Translations under genes and position numbers: made by a program
Assembly: GCA_964020085.1 (NCBI GenBank)
Contig: CAXHUQ010000384.1
Coordinates: forward strand, 15,001-79,000
Length of the DNA stretch: 64,000 nucleotides
DNA from: Micromussa lordhowensis
Lineage: Eukaryota > Cnidaria > Anthozoa > Scleractinia > Lobophylliidae
Direction of reading: 5' to 3'
Notes under the pieces: model-generated
The model's database searches: none
The model's input: the letters and a program-made list of their open reading frames with translations, nothing else
What the model was told of the DNA's origin: nothing
Shown: piece after piece, positions 51,583 through 63,020 of the stretch
Layout: each line of letters opens with the position of its first letter
Numbering within the stretch: position 1 is the stretch's first letter

Positions 51583-52507
51583 ATGGCTTTTGTTCATCAC
51601 GAATCTCAAGAGTGTACGAAATCAGAACTTGATCTTTTCAGCATTCCCGCTACACAAACATCTATCACCAAGGGTCAATGGATTGAGTATCACCCCCTTA
51701 GTAACATCACTGATAGCGGTCCAATCGAGTTTAACGTATCTGGATCTGGAGAAGAATATTTAGATTTGGCAAAAACCCAACTGTTTGTGAAAGCCAAGAT
51801 CACCAAAGCAAATGGTACCGCTTTAGATGCCGGGACAAAAGTGGGACCCGTGAATCTATTTCTACATTCCCTGTTTTCACAGGTGGATGTTTCTTTGAAC
51901 AAGCGACTAATCTCGCCATCAACTAACACCTACCCCTATCGTGCTATGATTGAAACGCTGTTTAACTATGGGGGAGACGCGAAATCAAGTCAACTATCTA
52001 TGGCCATGTTTTACAAAGATACCCCTGGAAAGATGGATGTCGTGGACCCCGTGGCTGATGATGCGGGCGCTAACATGGGCTTAAAAGCTCGTTATACATT
52101 TACACAGGAAAGTAAGACAGTGGACATGGTGAGACCAATCCACAGCGATATTTTCTTCCAAGACCGTTTAATTTTGAACGGAGTTAATCTACGACTAAAG
52201 CTCAACAGAGCCAAAAACTCCTTCTGCTTGGTCTCATCAGTCCCCGGAGCTAATTTTAAAGTGGTTATCACGGAAGCAATTCTGTACGTTCGAAAAGTCA
52301 AAGTGGCCTCTTCCATTACTCTGGGACATGCAGCTGCTCTAAAGCAAACGACTGCCAAGTACCCCATTCGCCGAGTGAATTGTAAAGTTCTCTCCATCCC
52401 CGGAGGGTTCAGTAGCTTTACTCCAGATAACCTTTTCCTCGGTCATATCCCAAAGCGCTTAGTCTTAGTACTGGTGGATACAGAAGCTTATAACGGGACA
52501 AATGCCT
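51583..52507 (+). pseudogene. F54H12.2-type major capsid protein, C-terminus cut
   Basis: ATG 51583. Typical sequence ITKGQWIEYHPLSNI, GEEYLDLAKTQLFVKAKI, NLFLHSLFSQVDVSLN, YPYRAMIETLFNYG and DIFFQDRLILNGVNLRL identifies the double-jelly-roll capsid protein of classical Polintons, annotated as F54H12.2-like in many animals. After DTEAYNGTNASNRL the sequence leaves the family and runs into protease-like sequence in another frame. The second half of the second jelly roll is therefore missing through an internal deletion. The frame stays open to 52575 by chance. Confidence 0.85.
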
Positions 52508-52770
52508 CCAACCGACTCTTATGGATTACCCCCAAGCAGTTATACTGGAACATTTTCTTCTTTTTTGAACAATAATTCTAAGGACTGGAGCTTTAACTCT
52601 GCGACATTGCAAAGTATCAACTCCAAAGTGTGCGCTCATTATTGCTTGTATTATGCTTTATTTCGCTGTCCGGTCGTAATATTAGTATGAACACCATTGT
52701 ACATCGCTTTTCTAAAAATAAACAACGAAATGATTTTCTTGTTCAACGCTCTATCGAAAAACATTCGGTC
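52505..52770 (+). pseudogene. C-terminal tail of adenain-like cysteine protease
   Basis: Directly after the capsid break, DSYGLPPSSYTG resembles the DSxG motif before the catalytic Asp region. SKVCAHYCLYYALFRC matches the catalytic Cys segment (usually CGHYC; here Ala replaces Gly). A frame change near 52665 separates it from MNTIVHRFSKNKQRNDFLV, which is the expected end, stopping at about 52770. The N-terminal part with the catalytic His is absent. In Polintons this protease matures the capsid. Confidence 0.65.
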
Positions 52771-52919
52771 TAAAAAGATATACCCGTGTAAACACGCAAG
52801 AAGTGAAAAAACAGCATCAAGTTCATTAAACACACCATGTAATTTACTTTAAACGTATTTTATTGAGTGATCAAAATAAAGAAAAGTATTTACAATAATA
52901 AAATGTCTGTTGTGGTTAT

Positions 52920-53270
52920 TTATAAACGAAACCAACGAACAGCTTGAGGGCGCGGACTCTCAACTCTTCGCCTTTGCTTTTTCACGGGGGCTGAGCTTGT
53001 AGTGGGTGGTGTAGGTAACCAACGTGTGGGGCTCTCAGGTGTCTCCTCTCTAACTCTTGCTTTGAATTCCCGGATGGCGCTCTGCCTTTGCGGATTTCGG
53101 ACGATGTTCTCGGGAATATTCATTCGTGCCAGACCTCTCGCAAAAACGGACCAACCAACCGGCTCAAATCCTTTTCGCTGACGCAGAATGTCATTCACTA
53201 AATCCACCACATGGAAGCCAGGAATGGGTTTGTTCTCATACATCAGTTCTCCTTTTTCATTCCAGTGCAA
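52920..53270 (-). CDS. Conserved Polinton protein with PIPGFHVVDLVND motif
   Basis: About 116 residues from ATG 53270. Begins HWNEKGELMYENKPIPGFHVV, then GFEPVGWSVFARGLARMNIP and a basic Pro-rich tail (RWLPTPPTTSSAPVKKQRRR). I recall this sequence pattern from Polinton-linked genes in cnidarians; no biochemical function is known to me. It now starts within the end of the truncated polymerase fragment, so its upstream region has been lost. Confidence 0.55.
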   Translation of the reverse strand: MHWNEKGELMYENKPIPGFHVVDLVNDILRQRKGFEPVGWSVFARGLARMNIPENIVRNPQRQSAIREFKARVREETPESPTRWLPTPPTTSSAPVKKQRRRVESPRPQAVRWFRL

Positions 53271-54470
53271 GACATCCCGATTTTCTTTGTTGTTCCAGCA
53301 GATCTTGCCTTACAAACCCATGCAGACAATGATCACAGTAAAATCTCTTACCATCATGCTTCGTAAGTGAAGCTAGGAGTCTACTCAAGTTTCTAATCAA
53401 ACAACAGTGTGTGGTGTCATTGTTAGAAATAAGCAATAAATTTACATGTTCTTCTTTCTTCTGATCGGCGATGCAGACAGGAAACAATTCTTTTCCTTCA
53501 TAACCAAAGAGGTTGGTGCTAACTGTAGGGTTTTGCTTTTTAAATTTCGCTATGTCTTTCACTTTCATTGGAAACTCAATTCCACTTACGTCTAGTTCCT
53601 GTTCATAGTCTTTGTAGTGTTGAACGCGATGTGGTTCATCTTTACGGTTGACTGGGTGAAGGGCCGCTAGAGCACTCCACAGAAAGCACTTCCTCGTTCT
53701 GTATATTCAGTATCGCCTTTTTGTCCTCTAACTCTTTAGGCAGTTTCATGTAGCTAGATCCTTGCAGCGGGGCGTACACAGCGACACCAACGTCTAATTT
53801 CAGCACCTAACAAACAAATAAATAAAACTTCATTGAGTAAATTATTTCACTTTAGTTTTTTTTTACATGAAAGACAAAACTAACTGCTCACCTCTTGCAA
53901 TTGCCAACCACTTCCCTCTCGCTGATATTGCTGAAACGATTCCTTGACCTTCTCCGTGCATTCCTGGTACTGAAAAGACAGTTCATTCAAATTCACCAGT
54001 CTTTGGCAGTTACTTCTGAAGTGAGGTGTAGAAAATTCATCTTCTCCATCCGGTCTGTATTTCACCATCCTAACTTGTACTGCAATAAACCATTTAAAGA
54101 CCTCTTTTTTCCTTGAACTCTTTTTCCAAGTTCTTTAAGACATTAACCCTTTTGCCTTGTAGAAACAGAGACAAATCATACTTTTCATTGACTCGTGGTT
54201 TCATATGTATGGTTTTCAAGTTTCCATTGATTGCGCTTTCACATCCGTCGTTTTCCACCGTCTCTTCAATATCGCTGCTGAGCCCCCCTCCGACTTGATC
54301 AGTGCTTCTTCCAATAAGCACATCTCGCCTGTTGTCTTCTGTCGGTATTTGCAGTCTTCGACAGTTGATTTCATGCAGTCTTTTTTTTTTTTGTCTTGAC
54401 GGTAGAACCTTCTAGTGCAAAAACTACAGTGAAATTCTTTGTTGGCCGCATGTACCTTCATATGTCGTTT
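53257..54470 (-). pseudogene. polB: N-terminal part of Polinton DNA polymerase B, with intron
   Basis: Pieces in order on the minus strand: a Cys-rich region (KVHAANKEFHCSFCTRRF), a low-complexity link, PRVNEKYDLSLFLQGKR, HFRSNCQRLVNLNELSFQYQ, REGSGWQLQE, then after a GT/AG intron at 53807-53891 VLKLDVGVAVYAPLQG, KKAILNIQN and finally NLFGYEGKELFP with YCDHCLHGF. These match the N-terminal region of the polymerase at 11519 (GSGWVVDEI, YQPLRGG, KKAILNIQN, CERCLHGY). Exonuclease and polymerase motifs are entirely missing, and several frame changes and stops occur. Confidence 0.75.
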
Positions 54471-55832
54471 CAGGTTACGTTTATCTGTAAATTCTTTTTT
54501 GCAATGCCGAGAGTTTTTCCAAGGCTGGTGAGCATGCCATTTCTAAACAAGTTCTTGTGAGCTCCTTGGTGCTCCGTGGGTAAACAAATTTACATTTACA
54601 TTTATTTACATTTTAAAGTTTGTAAAATCCGTATTTTGTGATCTGCGTGAGCATACCCTCGATAAAGCCTAAGTTGTTTGAGGTGTACGTTCAGTCACAG
54701 TCCACGCGCTGATCCGTAAATTAAAAAAATTAAATTATTTATGGTTGTTATGGTTTAGATGTCCTCGTCTTTACTCTTTTTTAAAAAAAGTTATGAATAT
54801 ATTTGTTTTGTTGACTAGAAAAAGATCAAAAAATTGCTCCGAGTAGTATTATATTAACCTTGGTCCAAACTTGAGTTCGTTTGAAGTTGCCATAGAGACG
54901 AATTTCGCCTTAATTTTGAACCCTTCTTAGTGAACTTGTAAATTCGTTACAGGTTTGCATACACATCATGTGCCAGCTTAGCAAGGCTAGCACTGAAACC
55001 ACGAACGGTGGAGCGCCGGCATTCTGGAAGACTTACACCAGGAACGCCGGAATACTTAAACCTGGAACAAAAACTTACTAAAACCCTGAACGCATACAAA
55101 ATCCTAAACGGAGAGAAAATAGGGAGAAAATAGGGAACTTAAGCAAACCACAACGGCACGGCAACGGCAACAAGAACGCCATAAAACAAAAGGTTTAATG
55201 AGTAGAACAATAGCTGTGCACGTCCGCTATAATTCTTGGTACATTTCTTAGCCGTCCTCTGCAAAACAACAACGTAAAATTACCACGTTTTACGTATTTT
55301 GGAGAACGTGAGCGACAGCGGTTTATTTTTCGTATGTTCATTGAACGCTAGTATTACAAGTTAATATTAAGCTTGAACTAGACGCTCTAAGAGTGTTTAC
55401 TCAGGCTTCGTACCGCAAGTAAGCGTACCGAACACAAAAACTTTACATTGCATTGTGTCAGAAAACTAGAACCAGATACCCGGCAGTCTGAAATTATTAT
55501 AGAATTTGCTCGAAATAACTCATTACTTAGAATTGTGGATCTCTGTTTAGAATTGTCAAGTGATTTCAGGTATATTTTTTTGGCTTTTAGTTTTTCAACA
55601 AACTATATACCCGGCAGTCAGAAATTCTTGCCGATTTTCCACCGAAATGTCCGAAATAAATCTGTTCTTTAATACATCTTTCTTCTATAGTATCTGATTT
55701 ACTCGCCCGTTCCCTTGTTAGATATTTTGCGAATGGTTTGTAGACGGCGTGTAAGCCGATTTAAATTAATGGCAAAGTTTGCGTAAACAAACCCACTTGT
55801 AAGCCAGTTTACGGCAAGAAGAAAAATATAAA
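54471..55832. other. Unannotated stretch
   Basis: No gene or repeat recognised; no terminal repeat matching the other side of the second Polinton was found here. Confidence 0.3.
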
Positions 55833-55978
55833 AATGTTATTGGCCGGCTTAAGGTCGTTTCTTATAGTGACAAACTGTGACCTCGGGCTTGAAAATGCTG
55901 CCCTGCCTCGGGCAGCATTTTCAAGACCTCGGTCACAGTTTTGCCCTATACGGACCCACCCTAAGCCGGCCAATAACA
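55833..55978. repeat. Foldback element with ATGTTATTGGCCGGCTTA ends
   Basis: Nearly complete 146-bp palindrome; the centre is AAAATGCTGCCC / GGGCAGCATTTT. The outer 18 bases are a perfect inverse. Open frames on both strands here are by-products. Confidence 0.75.
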
Positions 55979-56439
55979 TAAATATACTTTCACGAGTTGT
56001 GCAGTGCAGTATTTTGACGAGCCCGTAGGGTGAGTCAGAATACAAACAAGGAGTAAAAATATACAGCGATACTACACACCAAAATGTCTAATAAGATATT
56101 TATTATCCAACGATTTCTTTTCCCAAAATTTTGGCTTGCCAAGGTTTTTGAGCTTAACGCGGCCGGGAGGAATGAGACGAGTACAAATACCTGATATACA
56201 ATGTATGTACTCGTTTCGCGCGTTATTTGTACTCTAGGAAGCAGAGTTGGATAATAAAAAGACCTACTAAGGGCCTGTTTACATGGAGGGAGGGTGCCCC
56301 GCTAACCGGGCTACTCGGCTAGAAGGGTTGACACACAGCCCGCCTTTACATGCAACCCACCTAACCGGGACAGTGAGTTGGCTGCGTGAGCGGCTGCAAA
56401 GCACAATAAACAAAATGGCCGACCAAAGAAACTTTTTCG
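55979..56439. other. Unannotated stretch
   Basis: GGGCCTGTTTACATGG at about 56272 looks like one end of a dispersed repeat; no partner end was found. Confidence 0.3.
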
Positions 56440-57133
56440 CAGCAAGTTAATTTTTTGCAGATGATTTAACACCTTTTTTGTCTGATATTAGATCTGCTCA
56501 ATATCTTTTAAAGTTACTTATTCAATTCGAAAATGTTCTGGCCTAAAGGTGAATTATACAAAAACTGAAGCAACGTGGATCGGCTCCTCCCGTAATAACA
56601 TCGAAACACCTCTAGCATTGAAATGGCGTAAATCTGTGAAGCGAAGCGAAGCGAAGAATCGGTGAAAAAGAATTTCTACGATAAGCTCAGAGGAATCAAA
56701 TCTCAGATACGCTTGAGGAGTTGGAGAGGCCACAATTCTTAAGAGTTTATTACTTCCTGAAGTTTTATATGTCTCGTCAATTCTTCCTTGTCCTTTGGAG
56801 TTCATAAAGGCTTTTCAAGCAATTATATATAATTTTCTTTGGAAGGGTCCTGACAAAATCACCAGGACAGCAGTAATAAATGATTTCGAATTTAGTGGCC
56901 TTAAGGTAACTGATCTTGCAACGTCAATTATGTCATTTCGAATTTCATGGATCGGAAGAATTTTAAGCGATAATTTTTATCCTTGGAAAGCGTATCTATT
57001 ACATTTGCCAAAACCTTTTGGTGAAGAATGTTTTCTTCATTGTGATTTTAGTATTGATGACGATAACATTTACCCAATATTTTATAAGGAGATGTTACAT
57101 TGGTGGTCAGATTGGAAAATTGCAAAAACATGA
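56440..57133 (+). pseudogene. LINE reverse transcriptase, 3' fragment
   Basis: FADDLTPFLSDIRSAQYLL contains the catalytic FADD box (about 56458). SGLKVNYTKTEATWIGSS, IIYNFLWKGPDKITR and INDFEFSGLKVTDLATSI then follow in several frames, ending at the stop near 57133. The order is that of an L1-like ORF2 from the RT active site to the thumb region. Frame changes and a truncated 5' end make it inactive. Confidence 0.6.
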
Positions 57134-57693
57134 ACTTATAACCCTAATACCTATTGAATAAGTGCCAACACCCCCATTCCCCCTTTCAATGTTGGAAAAT
57201 AGTCAAATGCAAACTTGCGTTAGATCGAAGTGTTTTGTCAACATTGCACAGGGTGGGGACCTTGTGACCAAGGTTGTCTGAGAGCGCGTAACTCAACGCC
57301 TTTTCACTTGACTAATCACAGCAATATTGTTGTTATTGTGAAACTGAATATTTCACGGTTGCTATTTTGAACTCTAATGTATACATACTACTTCTCAGGA
57401 ATATTTAATTAAGCTTCTCATTGGTGCTAATGATTTTTCTTCTGTTTTTCGTTTGAATTTCAGTTTAAAAAGCTTATTCTTTATACTTTTTGTGTGTAAC
57501 CCTCGGAGATTGAGTAACGTTGTTTAACGTTGCAAAAAAATTAGGTTATGGGCCCAGAACGATGTTGTCGATGTTGTCAACTGATTGAGTTGTGCCGTGC
57601 TTGAGCTGAACAACGCCTGTGGAGTTTGGATTTATGAGTAGGATTTTTGAATTTGTGACGAGTTCGATTTTAAGTTTGCTGTTTAGGTGAGTC
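57134..57693 (+). other. Leader / possible LTR of the copia element
   Basis: The stretch ends just before the gag ATG at 57694. GGTTATGGGCCCAG at 57543-57556 may be the primer-binding region used by some copia-type elements. LTR borders could not be fixed because no second LTR is seen. Confidence 0.3.
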
Positions 57694-60600
57694 ATGGAGG
57701 AGAAATGGTCGATCGAGAAACTTAACGGGAGTAACTGCCGAACACTTGGAAATTTCAGATGAAACATTTACTTATAGCTAAAGGATTGTGGAGTCTTATA
57801 GAAGTTTCAGAAGTCCTTGCAAGTGAAGCGTCAGTAGCGGCGGAGGCACTTTTCCAGTCGCGGTTACACAAAGCGTTCTCGACGATTGTATTGGCGATTG
57901 ACAGTGCCCAGCTTTACTTGGTCGCCTCGTGCGAAGAACCATAGCAATCCTGGAATGCTTTGAAAAACCACTTCGAGCGAGAGACTCTTGCGAACAAATT
58001 GCTTCTGAAAAAGCACTATTTTCGCTCCGAGATTAAAGAAGGCACATTAGTTGATCAACATTTAAAGCACATGAGGGATATTACTGATAAACTTGTGGCA
58101 ATTGGAGCGCCTATTTCTGAAGGAGATCAAGTTGTGACTTTGTTAGGAAGTTTACCAAAACGTTTCGCAACCCTTGTCACCGCCATTAAAACTAGGATGG
58201 ATGGTGCTAGCCTGGATTATGTTCAGCAAGCACTCATACACGAAGAAATAAAGCAATCTGAGTTATCCGATCAGTTAAGCGGAGCTGAGTCAGCACTGGC
58301 GGGGGCCTTTAAGAGAAATACGTCACGTGATCGACCAACGTGTTATGGATGCGATAATGTGGGTCATGTTCACCGTTACTGTTCAAACGATTCGCCACGC
58401 GATTCGCCCACATGTTTTGGATGTGGTGATGTCGGTCATATTCAGCGTTATTGTCCCAGGTAACGTAAATGGCACAAAGCAAAGATGGCCGAGAGTGAGG
58501 AGAGCCGACAGGGAAATTCTGGCGTCGATGGTGAAGATATTTATGCTGCAGCGTTCGTGGCGTCTGTTGGAAACGTTAAGTCTGCGGATAAAGAATGCTA
58601 TTCATGGTTGATCGACTCGGGTGCATCAAGCCATATGACGAAAGAGAAGCACGTTTTGACCAATTTCCAGGAATTTGAAGAGCCTGAAAATGTTGGCCTA
58701 GGTCGTGTTGTGAAAGCATTGGGATCTGGACGCGTTCAAATGAATGTGCTGTTTCCAGAAACTGAGGCTAAGAAAGCTGTCTTGTATGATGTGCTATACA
58801 TGCCTAAACTCAAATGCAACCTGTTTCCTAAACGAGCTGCAGTTGCTAAGGGTAACGCTGTCGAATTTGGCCCTAATCATTGCTATATCTGAGATGAAAA
58901 TGGAAAGCTTCGTGGAAAGAGGTCACTTGCTGATAAACTCTATCAACTAGATTGTCAAGTTGTCCCTACTGGGTACGCCTCAGTTGCGTCATCTCACAGC
59001 GACCAGTGGCATCAAGTCACACCTCAAGAAATGCGTTTAGAATGAACTTGTGCAAGGGATTGACATCGAAATAATGACTGAACTGTCATTTTGCGAAGGT
59101 AGTTTGGCAGGAAAAATGTGTCGAAAACCGTTTCCCACAGTGGGAGAGATTCGGTCGACGCGTAAACTACAGCTGGTGCATAGTGACGTGTGCGGTCCAA
59201 TGCAAACACAGTCGATTGGAGGGGCAAAGTATTTTGTCACGTTTATAGATGATTACCCTCGGTGCTGCGCTGTATACTTCATGAAACACGAATCAGAAGT
59301 CTTTGACAAATTTAAAGAATTTGAAGTCACAACTACCAACGCTGCTGGCAGAGCGAAAGGACCTTTGCGGACGGACAATGGAGGCGAGTATTTGTCATCT
59401 GCATTTCAAAACTATCTGAAGGAGAAAGGTACTAGACATGAGTTGACAGTGCCACATTCACCCCAGCAGAACGGTGTATCAGAACGAATGAATCGAACTT
59501 TGGTTGAGTCAGCAAGCTCGATGATCGCGCATGCAGGATTATCGATTAGCTATCTCTGCAGCTTCCTACGTGAGAAATCGCCTTCCCACGTAGGCCCTGA
59601 AAAGAAGAGAGACTCCATATTAATTTTAATTTACTCAACTTTAATTACACAGATCTTAATATACAAATTGTAGATAAATAAACAATTAAAATAAATGAAA
59701 AATTACAAAAATTACAAGATCTGAATAATCAGGTCAGTTTATACAGAATACGGGATTCCTTATAAAAATAAACTGCCTCAATTATCATTAGAATATATTA
59801 ATCAATTATAAAAATCTATCCTTATTAACGTTAAATTTATTAAGATAAAATTTAGTAATACTGTTCTTGAATAATGAGAAATGTTCAATTGTTCTCATGC
59901 CTAGTGGTAGGCAATTACACAGGTCTACAATACGATTAAAAAAAGAAAACTTAAAAACATCAGTTTTAAAAAGGCCTTTCCCCAGTGTAGCTTCACTATT
60001 TCTGATGTTATATTTAGGTGTCTTAAAATTTACATATGACAAAACATTGAAATCAATATAACCTTTCAGGCATTTAAAGAAAAAAAAAAGATCCAACATC
60101 CCTCTTCTATATTCTAAAGGTAAACGTTTCAGATTGACAAGTCTCTCAGGATAACTTAAGTCAGTTTTCAGGATAAATTTAGTTGCACGTCGTTGTACAC
60201 GCTCAAGTGCAGTGATCTTTCTTTAGTGTACGGTGACCAGACCGGTGAAGCATACTCCAGCTGTGATCGAACAAGTGATTTGTATACAATTATTAATGTT
60301 TTCTGATCACATTGATTGGTACGAGTTCTTTTGATCATGCCCAGCATCTTGTTGGCTTTACTGACGATGACGTCAATGTGATTATTCCAAGAACTGACAT
60401 AATCTGTGAGCCATTAAGACTAGATATGAACCATTAAGACTAGATGTGAGCCACTTTCGAGTATTTAGGTGTATGGCCTAGTATGGCCCACGTGCCAGAC
60501 TGCGAACGGCGAAAGCTAGACACGAAGTCAAAGAAGATGCGTTCCGTGGGCTACAGCTTGATGTCAAAGGGATATCGTCGAGATGTTGAGTTCAACGAGA

Positions 60601-60740
60601 GCGATTTCGGCCAGAAGTCAGCCATGACTACAGAGCCAGACCAAACGAACATGGAAGTGAAGCAGAATGCTGACATCACTGCAAAAGACGAAGAAGAAGT
60701 AGCAGAGATTAGGAGATTAGAGAAGGAGGAAGAATGACAA
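57694..60740 (+). pseudogene. Ty1/copia retrotransposon gag-pol, broken and split
   Basis: From ATG 57694: gag start (MEEKWSIEKLNGSN), gag body (KHMRDITDKLVAIGAPIS, VVTLLGSLPKRFATLVTAI), two zinc knuckles (CYGCDNVGHVHRYC, CFGCGDVGHIQRYC, about 58340-58455). Then protease (WLIDSGASSHMTKE) and integrase (FVTFIDD, LRTDNGGEY, QQNGVSERMNRTL: the D,D,E residues). Near 59558 it is interrupted by another retroelement. 60440-60740 continues with DCERRKLDTKSKKMRSVGYS and RDVEFNESDFG, again with an internal deletion. Stops and frame changes are frequent and the reverse transcriptase is missing. Confidence 0.75.
59560..60415 (-). mobile_element. CR1-type LINE 3' fragment inserted in copia
   Basis: The minus strand encodes KANKMLGMIKRTR, YKSLVRSQLEYASPVWSPYT, VQRRATKFILKTDL and LDLFFFFKCLKGYID to FSFFNRIVDLCNCLP: the end of CR1/L2-type reverse transcriptase ORF2. 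It is 5' truncated and separates the two copia pieces. Internal frame change near 60225. Confidence 0.6.
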
Positions 60741-60909
60741 GAGCCACAAGAAGAGAAAGAACTCTGAAGATTTGAGAGAACACGTAAAACACCTGTCAGA
60801 TATGGTTACGACGAATATGCAGACACCGCGACCTACCGCGTGCGCCATGTTGCCTATCATCTAAGTGAGGTAGATACAATCCTACAAGTACAATACAATA
60901 CAACAACTT

Positions 60910-61644
60910 TTATTTCAACACGATGGCGATTAAAGCGTTGCCGCTTATGGGGTCGGTATTTAAACTAAGACCTAAGGAATGAGAATATATTAAAATATTA
61001 TTAAATATATTAAAATCGTTATCATTATTGTGAGGTATTGTTTGCGGAGATTCCGCCTGAAAGTCTAAGTTACGTAATTTGTCGGATTTAAAGGCCATTC
61101 TTGTATAGTTCTTGACATTAAATGTCTTTGCGAGATCCGGGGTAAGGAGATTCCACACTATAGAAGCTCTGAATGCTATTGAATTGTTCATAAAATATGT
61201 ATTAAAGCGTGGCACTGTTACCGTGTTCGTAGTACGTAAATGATGGATAGAAGAAGTCTTCTTGGTTAAAATATGGCCCATGGAGCGAGGGGTACCATCA
61301 TGAAAAATCTTATATGCTAATGTTGCCAGCTTGACTTTATACATAAAGTGTAAGGAATCCCATTTGGCAGTCTAAAGTACCTCTGTGGTGGGCATAACTC
61401 GCGTAAGGCCGTATATTAATTTAGCGGCTCTACAGTGTAGAGATTCCAGGGCAAGGAACCCGTACTTATTAGTATAACTTCCCCATATCGGCAACGCATA
61501 GGAAACAGAGGGTAAAATTATCTTAAAATATAAATCTAGGAGTATATTACGTTGTGAAAAAGAACTACGCTTTAGTAGATTTAATTTGTTAACAAAGCTT
61601 TTCTTCTCTTCAATAATATGCTGAGCCCATGCTGAGTTTGTCAT
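60910..61644 (-). pseudogene. LINE ORF2 C-terminal region
   Basis: Two consecutive open pieces: 61644-61372 (FVNKLNLLKRSSFSQRNILL, ILPSVSYALPIWGS, LHCRAAKLIYGL) and 61344-60910 (KVKLATLAYKIFHDGTPR, NSIAFRASIVWNLL). This is the post-RT region of CR1/L2-type elements. A stop and frame change separates the pieces near 61360. Confidence 0.65.
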
Positions 61645-62665
61645 CGATGGTTACGCCTAATAGTCGTGCATAGGTCACCCATTTTATGGTGTGATTGCAC
61701 AGTGCGAGAGCGTTTAGCGGGCCAGTAAAACTGCCTCGTTTTAACATCATTGCTTCACACTTTTTGGGGTGAGGAACCAGATTGTTCTTTGAACTCCAAT
61801 CTTCTAATTCCTTTAGTGCGTTATTGAGCGTGTTGGTAACGGAGTCTACTGACTCGCCTACACAATAGATGGTCGTGTCGTCAGCGTACATATATAGAGA
61901 TGCGGAACTAAAAGCCTCGGCCAAGTCGCCGGTATATAGGGCGAAAAGTGTTGGTCCCAGCAAGGACCCCTGAAGGACACCAGAGGTTACGTAAGCTTGG
62001 TTAGAAAGTTCTCCATTTACAACGGTGTATTGTTTTCTTCTACTCAAGTAGTGTCCTTTCCAGGCGAGTAGATTCCCCTTAATCCCGTAGTAGTGCTCAA
62101 GTTTGTAGATTAAGTTTTCATGGGAAATGCTGTCAAACGCTTTTTGGAAATCGATAAATAGTACAGCGACGACAAGGTTAGAGTCTAAGGCGCGTCTCCA
62201 GGTTTCAGTTAAGTGTGCTAATAACAAATCGGTAGAGTGACCTTTGCGGCAGGCGCACTGATATACGGTTACCAGCTGATTACGAGTGAAGACATGGTCA
62301 ACAATAGAGTCGGTGACGCAGGACTCGAGGATTTTGGTTGGTACGCTTAGCATAGACAATGGGAGATAAGTTCCACCGTCTGACTCGTCGTCTTTCTTAA
62401 AAATAGGATTTAATCTGGCGACCTTCCAGTCATCGTAAACTTTCGCTTCTCTCAAGCTGCGTAGATATAGCTTAGTCAGCGGCACGACGATAGATGTTTC
62501 GGCAGCTGCAAGTAACCGTGGCGAAATGCCATAGGGGCCAGTAGCTTTGTTTGTCTTCAAGGTAATAAGTTTGTTCGTTTCTACTGGAGCATCGTATATA
62601 CATGGGGCAGGCTTAGGTTTTATAGTGGTGATTGTCCGGTACTGTGGGTTAGTGGTGTCAGCCAA
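61610..62665 (-). pseudogene. LINE reverse transcriptase domain
   Basis: Reads NKATGPYGISPRLL, VLFIDFQKAFDSISHENLI, GVLQGSLLGPTLFALYTGDL and MYADDTTIY, the ordered finger, palm and catalytic YADD motifs of CR1/jockey-type reverse transcriptase, then HPKKCEAMMLKRG. Open for 351 residues. Upstream linker coding sequence (62950-62665) and downstream parts lie in other frames, so the full ORF2 is broken. GVLQG replaces the usual GVPQG. Confidence 0.75.
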
Positions 62666-63020
62666 TTTCGTTCCTACAGTAGCGAAGAAACAATTTAGTA
62701 AGTCAGCTTTCTCTTTATCGTCGACAGCAAGGGACTCGTCGTCACGTTTTAGCGGACCAATCGGTTTTCGAGCTTTGGGGTTAGTTGCTCTGGACAGTAG
62801 ATTCCAGTAGGTGGGGGTAGTTTTAACTTCGTCAAATTTCCTCTTAAAATAAGCTGATTTGGCCTTCCTAATGTCAGGTGTTATTTCGTTTCTTAGTTTT
62901 TTGTAGTCTGCCCACTTGTCAGCCTCTTTGTTTCGATCGCTATCTTAAACAATTTGAATTTTCGATTAATTTTAAGCTTAATTTGTTTGCTAATCCATGG
63001 AGAGGACAGGCTTCGTGCTT

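Larger units (their letters stand above)
48871..54470. mobile_element. Second Polinton/Maverick, classical F54H12 type, rearranged
   Basis: Integrase with chromodomain, penton, small basic core protein, F54H12.2-type major capsid protein, protease tail, a conserved PIPG-type protein and the N-terminal part of family B polymerase occur in this order. All carry breaks or deletions. No terminal inverted repeats were found in the flanks, so its limits are approximate. It belongs to a lineage different from the 11-26 kb element. Confidence 0.8.

Noticed and set aside
55809..56045. Symmetrical open frames on both strands
   Set aside because: Created by the 55833-55978 palindrome.
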